DNA of 45,607 nt from Clostridia bacterium (GTDB taxonomy: Bacteria; Bacillota; Clostridia; Oscillospirales; QAMX01): positions 1 to 45,607 of the forward strand of contig JAFRWU010000007.1 in NCBI GenBank assembly GCA_017441705.1, in the 5' to 3' direction. Under the pieces are notes generated by a model, which was not told the DNA's origin, did not search any database, and saw nothing but the letters and a program-made list of their open reading frames with translations. Made by a program: the position numbers and the translations under genes. Positions 42,848-45,607 of the stretch are shown here, piece after piece (position 1 is the first letter of the stretch; each line of letters begins with the position of its first letter).

Positions 42848-44320
42848 ATGTTTAAGAAAGCCAAATCCACGCTATGGCTGATGGTCGGCTTGCTCGTTCT
42901 CTGTCTGATCACCATCGTCGTTCCGATTCTGAACCCGGTGGTCATCTCGGTCAACGACTGCAATCCGACGCAGTGGTTCGTTTCACTGCTTTACAACATG
43001 GACGGTCTGGTTCCGCCGATCAACAACCAGGCTTCGCTCCACGTTGAATTCGTCAGCTTCTTCATGCCCTTCGGTGTATTGATTTTCCTCACCTTCTACG
43101 GGTTCGTGATCGTGACCACGATCTTCAAGATCATGGGCAACGAGCTTTTTGCCACGAAAATGGCCCGCATTTCGGCGTGGATCGGCGTGATCTGCTCCGG
43201 ATTCTTCGTGGGATTCTTCCTTTATTCCACGATCACGACCGGTCAGAAAATCGGTTTCCCGGGAGGCTCCGCATTCATTCTGGTGATTACCATTGCGGTG
43301 CTTGTTCTGGCGCGCCGCCACAAGAAACAGATGGAAGCGGAAGACACCCGCGCAAGACACCTGAAGACCATCTTTACCAAGTCCCAGAAGAGAGAAGCGA
43401 TCATCTTCTACGGCATGGTCAGCCCCTTCTATCTGATGGCTCTGATCGTCACCCTCTACCCGATCATGTGGGGTATCATCAGAAGCTTCACCAACTATAC
43501 CGGCTACAACGATCCGCTCGGAACCGGCTTCTCCTCCTACATGCGCTGCCTGCAGGACGAGCAGACCTGGACCTCCTTCGTCACCACCCTTGAGATCGGC
43601 ATCTTCTACGTCCCGGTGGGACTGGTGCTCGGCGTGGCGCTGGCCATGCTCCTGAACACCAACATCAAGGGGTCCGGCTTCTTCCGTACGGTCTATTATT
43701 TCCCGTCCATCATTCCGGGCGTCGCCAGCGGTCTTATGTGGCGCATGCTCTTCGCACAGAACGGCGGCGCCATCAACACCATGCTCGGCTGGTTCGGCAT
43801 CGCTCCTTTCAACTGGCTCGGCTACAGCGGGTGCCGCTACGCGCTTTACATCATGCTGGCATGGAGCTCCGCAGGCGGTATCCTTACTTACCTGTCGGCC
43901 CTGAAGGGCATCAACAACGAGCTTTATGAATCCGCCATGATCGACGGCGCGACCTCCTGGAGACGGTTCTGGAGCATCACCCTTCCGATGATCTCCTCCA
44001 CCCTCTTCTACAACCTGGTCACCGGCCTGATCGCCGCCTGGCAGATTTACGCGCAGCCCGTCTTCCTGGCCGGCGCAACGCTCCTGACCGTCCCGTTCAC
44101 CCCCAACTACACCTTCGTGGTTCAGATCTATCAGCAGATCTTCACCAACCAGCGCTTCGGCTTCGGCCTCGCAATGGTGTGGATCCTCTTTGCGGCGTCC
44201 ATGATCTCCAACCGTGTGGTCTTCTGGACCGGTAACCTGTGGGTCTTCAATGAGAACGCTCCGCAGAAGGAAAAGAAAAAGAAGGTCAAGAAACAGCAGG
44301 CTGTCGTCGCAGGCAACTGA
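42848..44320 (+). CDS. ABC transporter permease, MalF-like (carbohydrate importer)
   Basis: A 490-residue membrane protein. An N-terminal extension with about four helices (residues 10-160) precedes the transport core. The core has the typical EAA loop in ALKGINNELYESAMIDGATS that contacts the ATPase. The C terminus is lysine-rich (EKKKKVKKQQ). Such permeases pair with a second permease, a binding protein and an ATPase; only the second permease is in the window. AAAGGAGAGAGAAG precedes the ATG. Substrate cannot be told; the nearby glycosidases suggest oligosaccharides. Confidence 0.88.
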   Translation: MFKKAKSTLWLMVGLLVLCLITIVVPILNPVVISVNDCNPTQWFVSLLYNMDGLVPPINNQASLHVEFVSFFMPFGVLIFLTFYGFVIVTTIFKIMGNELFATKMARISAWIGVICSGFFVGFFLYSTITTGQKIGFPGGSAFILVITIAVLVLARRHKKQMEAEDTRARHLKTIFTKSQKREAIIFYGMVSPFYLMALIVTLYPIMWGIIRSFTNYTGYNDPLGTGFSSYMRCLQDEQTWTSFVTTLEIGIFYVPVGLVLGVALAMLLNTNIKGSGFFRTVYYFPSIIPGVASGLMWRMLFAQNGGAINTMLGWFGIAPFNWLGYSGCRYALYIMLAWSSAGGILTYLSALKGINNELYESAMIDGATSWRRFWSITLPMISSTLFYNLVTGLIAAWQIYAQPVFLAGATLLTVPFTPNYTFVVQIYQQIFTNQRFGFGLAMVWILFAASMISNRVVFWTGNLWVFNENAPQKEKKKKVKKQQAVVAGN

Positions 44321-44344
44321 CTTTAAGAAAAGGAGCTGATAGAT

Positions 44345-45607
44345 TTGCGTAATATTTCATTATGGGGAATCCGGATAGCGCCGCTCATTCTGGTCGTTCT
44401 GCTGTTTATTCCCGGCTTCCTTTGCCCGTTCGGCTATACCGACACCTTCTTCGGCGCGCCGCAGTCGGTGCTCTCCCTTTCCACGATGCCGGATTACATC
44501 CGTACGATCTGCGACCCGATCCGTGACGGCTACGACTACATCAAATCCATCTACACCGGCGCGAGCGTTGCGCAGACCGCCGTGCTTTCCGACTTGATCC
44601 CGATCCTCTGCATGGCGTTCTTCATCACCTACATCGCCATGGCGCTGGGTACGATCCTGACCTATTTCAAGAGCGATACCGTGCAGAACTTCGGCGCCAG
44701 AGTCATCAAGATCGGCGGCTTCTTCTCTCTGGGCGTGACCCTGGCGACCTACCTGGTCAACTACTCTCTCCGCTTCAAGGTCGTCGCCGAAGGCGGCGTG
44801 ATCATCAACGGGGTCAACGTTCCCAAGGATACGTACATCAACTCGGTGCAGTACGGCCTGAGCCGTGCGGTCCCGATCGGCGCCATCCTGGCGCTGGTCC
44901 TGATCCTGCTCAGCGTCGTCGGAGCTTACATCTTCAACTACATCAACACCCAGTCGATCCGCGCGGCCATGAAGATCCTGCAGAGCGTGCGTCCGGTCGA
45001 AAACCCGGGAAAGCGTACGCTGAAGACGGTTCTCTGCTACATCGTCGCGTCCCTGATCGCTCTGGTCTTCCTGATTCCTTTCTACTTCACCGTTCTGAAC
45101 TCCCTGCGTGAGCTGAACAGCATGCCTACCATCCGCTGGCCAACTCCTCCGCACTTTGAGAACTACGTTTACGCCATCAACCGCATCCCGTTCGGAAGAT
45201 TTGCGATTTCCTCCATCATCATCGTGGTGCTGTCGGTCGGCTTCGGCGTGGTCATCAACTACATCTTCGCCTATGCGTTCGCCCGTTTGAACGCCCCCGG
45301 CAAGGACTTCCTGTTCTCCATCGTCATCACCCTGATGATGGTCCCGACCATCGCGACGCAGATCCCGCAGTACGTCGTTCTGATCCAGATGAACACCTAC
45401 AACACCTACTGGATCTGGTTCCTCCTTGGTCTGGCAGGGAAACCGACCTACATCTTCCTCTACCGCCAGTTCCTGATGGGCATCCCGAAAGCCCTTGAGG
45501 AATCGGCCAAGATCGACGGCGCGTCCATGCCGCGTACGATCCTCAGCATCATCGTTCCGAATACCGCGCCGGTTATCGCGACGGTGTTTATGCTCGAGTT
45601 CCTGTAC
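44345..45607 (+). CDS. ABC transporter permease, MalG-like, cut by the window end
   Basis: An open frame of 421 codons that runs off the window without a stop. It starts at TTG 44345 (MRNISLWGIRIAPLIL), with AAGGAG ten bases before it. There are about four helices in the N-terminal 200 residues, then the transport core with FLIPFYFTVLNSLRELN and the EAA loop GIPKALEESAKIDGAS. The last residues in the window are VFMLEFLY. It is the partner of the MalF-like permease 24 bases upstream. The N-terminal extension is longer than in usual MalG proteins. Confidence 0.88.
   Translation, partial: MRNISLWGIRIAPLILVVLLFIPGFLCPFGYTDTFFGAPQSVLSLSTMPDYIRTICDPIRDGYDYIKSIYTGASVAQTAVLSDLIPILCMAFFITYIAMALGTILTYFKSDTVQNFGARVIKIGGFFSLGVTLATYLVNYSLRFKVVAEGGVIINGVNVPKDTYINSVQYGLSRAVPIGAILALVLILLSVVGAYIFNYINTQSIRAAMKILQSVRPVENPGKRTLKTVLCYIVASLIALVFLIPFYFTVLNSLRELNSMPTIRWPTPPHFENYVYAINRIPFGRFAISSIIIVVLSVGFGVVINYIFAYAFARLNAPGKDFLFSIVITLMMVPTIATQIPQYVVLIQMNTYNTYWIWFLLGLAGKPTYIFLYRQFLMGIPKALEESAKIDGASMPRTILSIIVPNTAPVIATVFMLEFLY

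Noticed and set aside
1-45607. CRISPR arrays, tRNA or rRNA genes.
   Set aside because: No regularly spaced short repeats and no tRNA-like cloverleaf or rRNA stretch were noticed by eye; a covariance-model scan was not possible here.

Overview
The window looks like a chromosomal segment of a GC-rich (about 60 percent by eye) Gram-positive anaerobe of the Clostridia, most likely a gut lineage. This rests on the tig-clpP-clpX order, a DUF1540 protein, a PyrR-attenuated pyrR-uracil permease operon, an L10 leader before rplJ-rplL, LicD and TagB/TagF-type wall polymer genes, TTG/GTG starts with strong AGGAGG sites, and Clostridia-type TIR/DUF6273 proteins. No taxonomic marker was searched, so the assignment is inference.

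Layout: (1) 1-8649 is mostly housekeeping: the end of an M19 dipeptidase, threonine synthase, a DUF1540 mini-gene on the minus strand, a metallophosphoesterase, trigger factor, ClpP, ClpX, a GNAT acetyltransferase and an NAD-dependent epimerase-like protein. (2) 8650-17752 is a compact island. A minus-strand XRE regulator lies divergent to four plus-strand genes: an SPFH/band-7 zinc-ribbon protein, two paralogous transmembrane TIR proteins with external repeats and a C-terminal DUF6273-like domain, and a SIR2-like protein. The island is bounded by a 143-bp direct repeat of the 3' end of the epimerase gene. (3) 17958-20511 holds two minus-strand carbohydrate-active proteins (a five-bladed-propeller glycosidase type and a DUF4091/GH123-like protein). 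(4) 20744-24900 is a surface polymer operon: a TagB/TagF-like transferase, an IspD/TarI-type cytidylyltransferase, LicD and a flippase. (5) 25100-30440 is a partly decayed transporter locus with operator-like palindromes, a broken ABC ATPase, a PF14196-type hydrolase, two half-size ABC exporters and a small membrane protein. (6) 30527-36811 has a membrane protein with an E2-like acyltransferase domain, galactonate dehydratase, pyrR and a uracil permease, and the rplJ-rplL operon with its leader. (7) 36880-42424, on the minus strand, has Sua5/YwlC, CoaE fused in frame to an M18 aminopeptidase, and an intracellular GH9 enzyme. (8) 42848-45607 has two MalF/MalG-type permeases of a carbohydrate ABC importer, the second cut by the window end.

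The most interesting part is the island. Each TIR protein has an N-terminal zinc ribbon, a TIR domain with a WxxxE motif, a single membrane helix with a very basic cytoplasmic side, and repeats plus a DUF6273-like domain predicted to lie outside the cell. This is a receptor-like layout with the enzyme inside and the sensor outside. With a SIR2-like protein, a flotillin-like scaffold and a tightly controlled promoter, it suggests a membrane-sensing NAD-consuming defence or stress system. TIR and SIR2 together recall Thoeris, but the architecture differs from classical Thoeris. Function is inference only.
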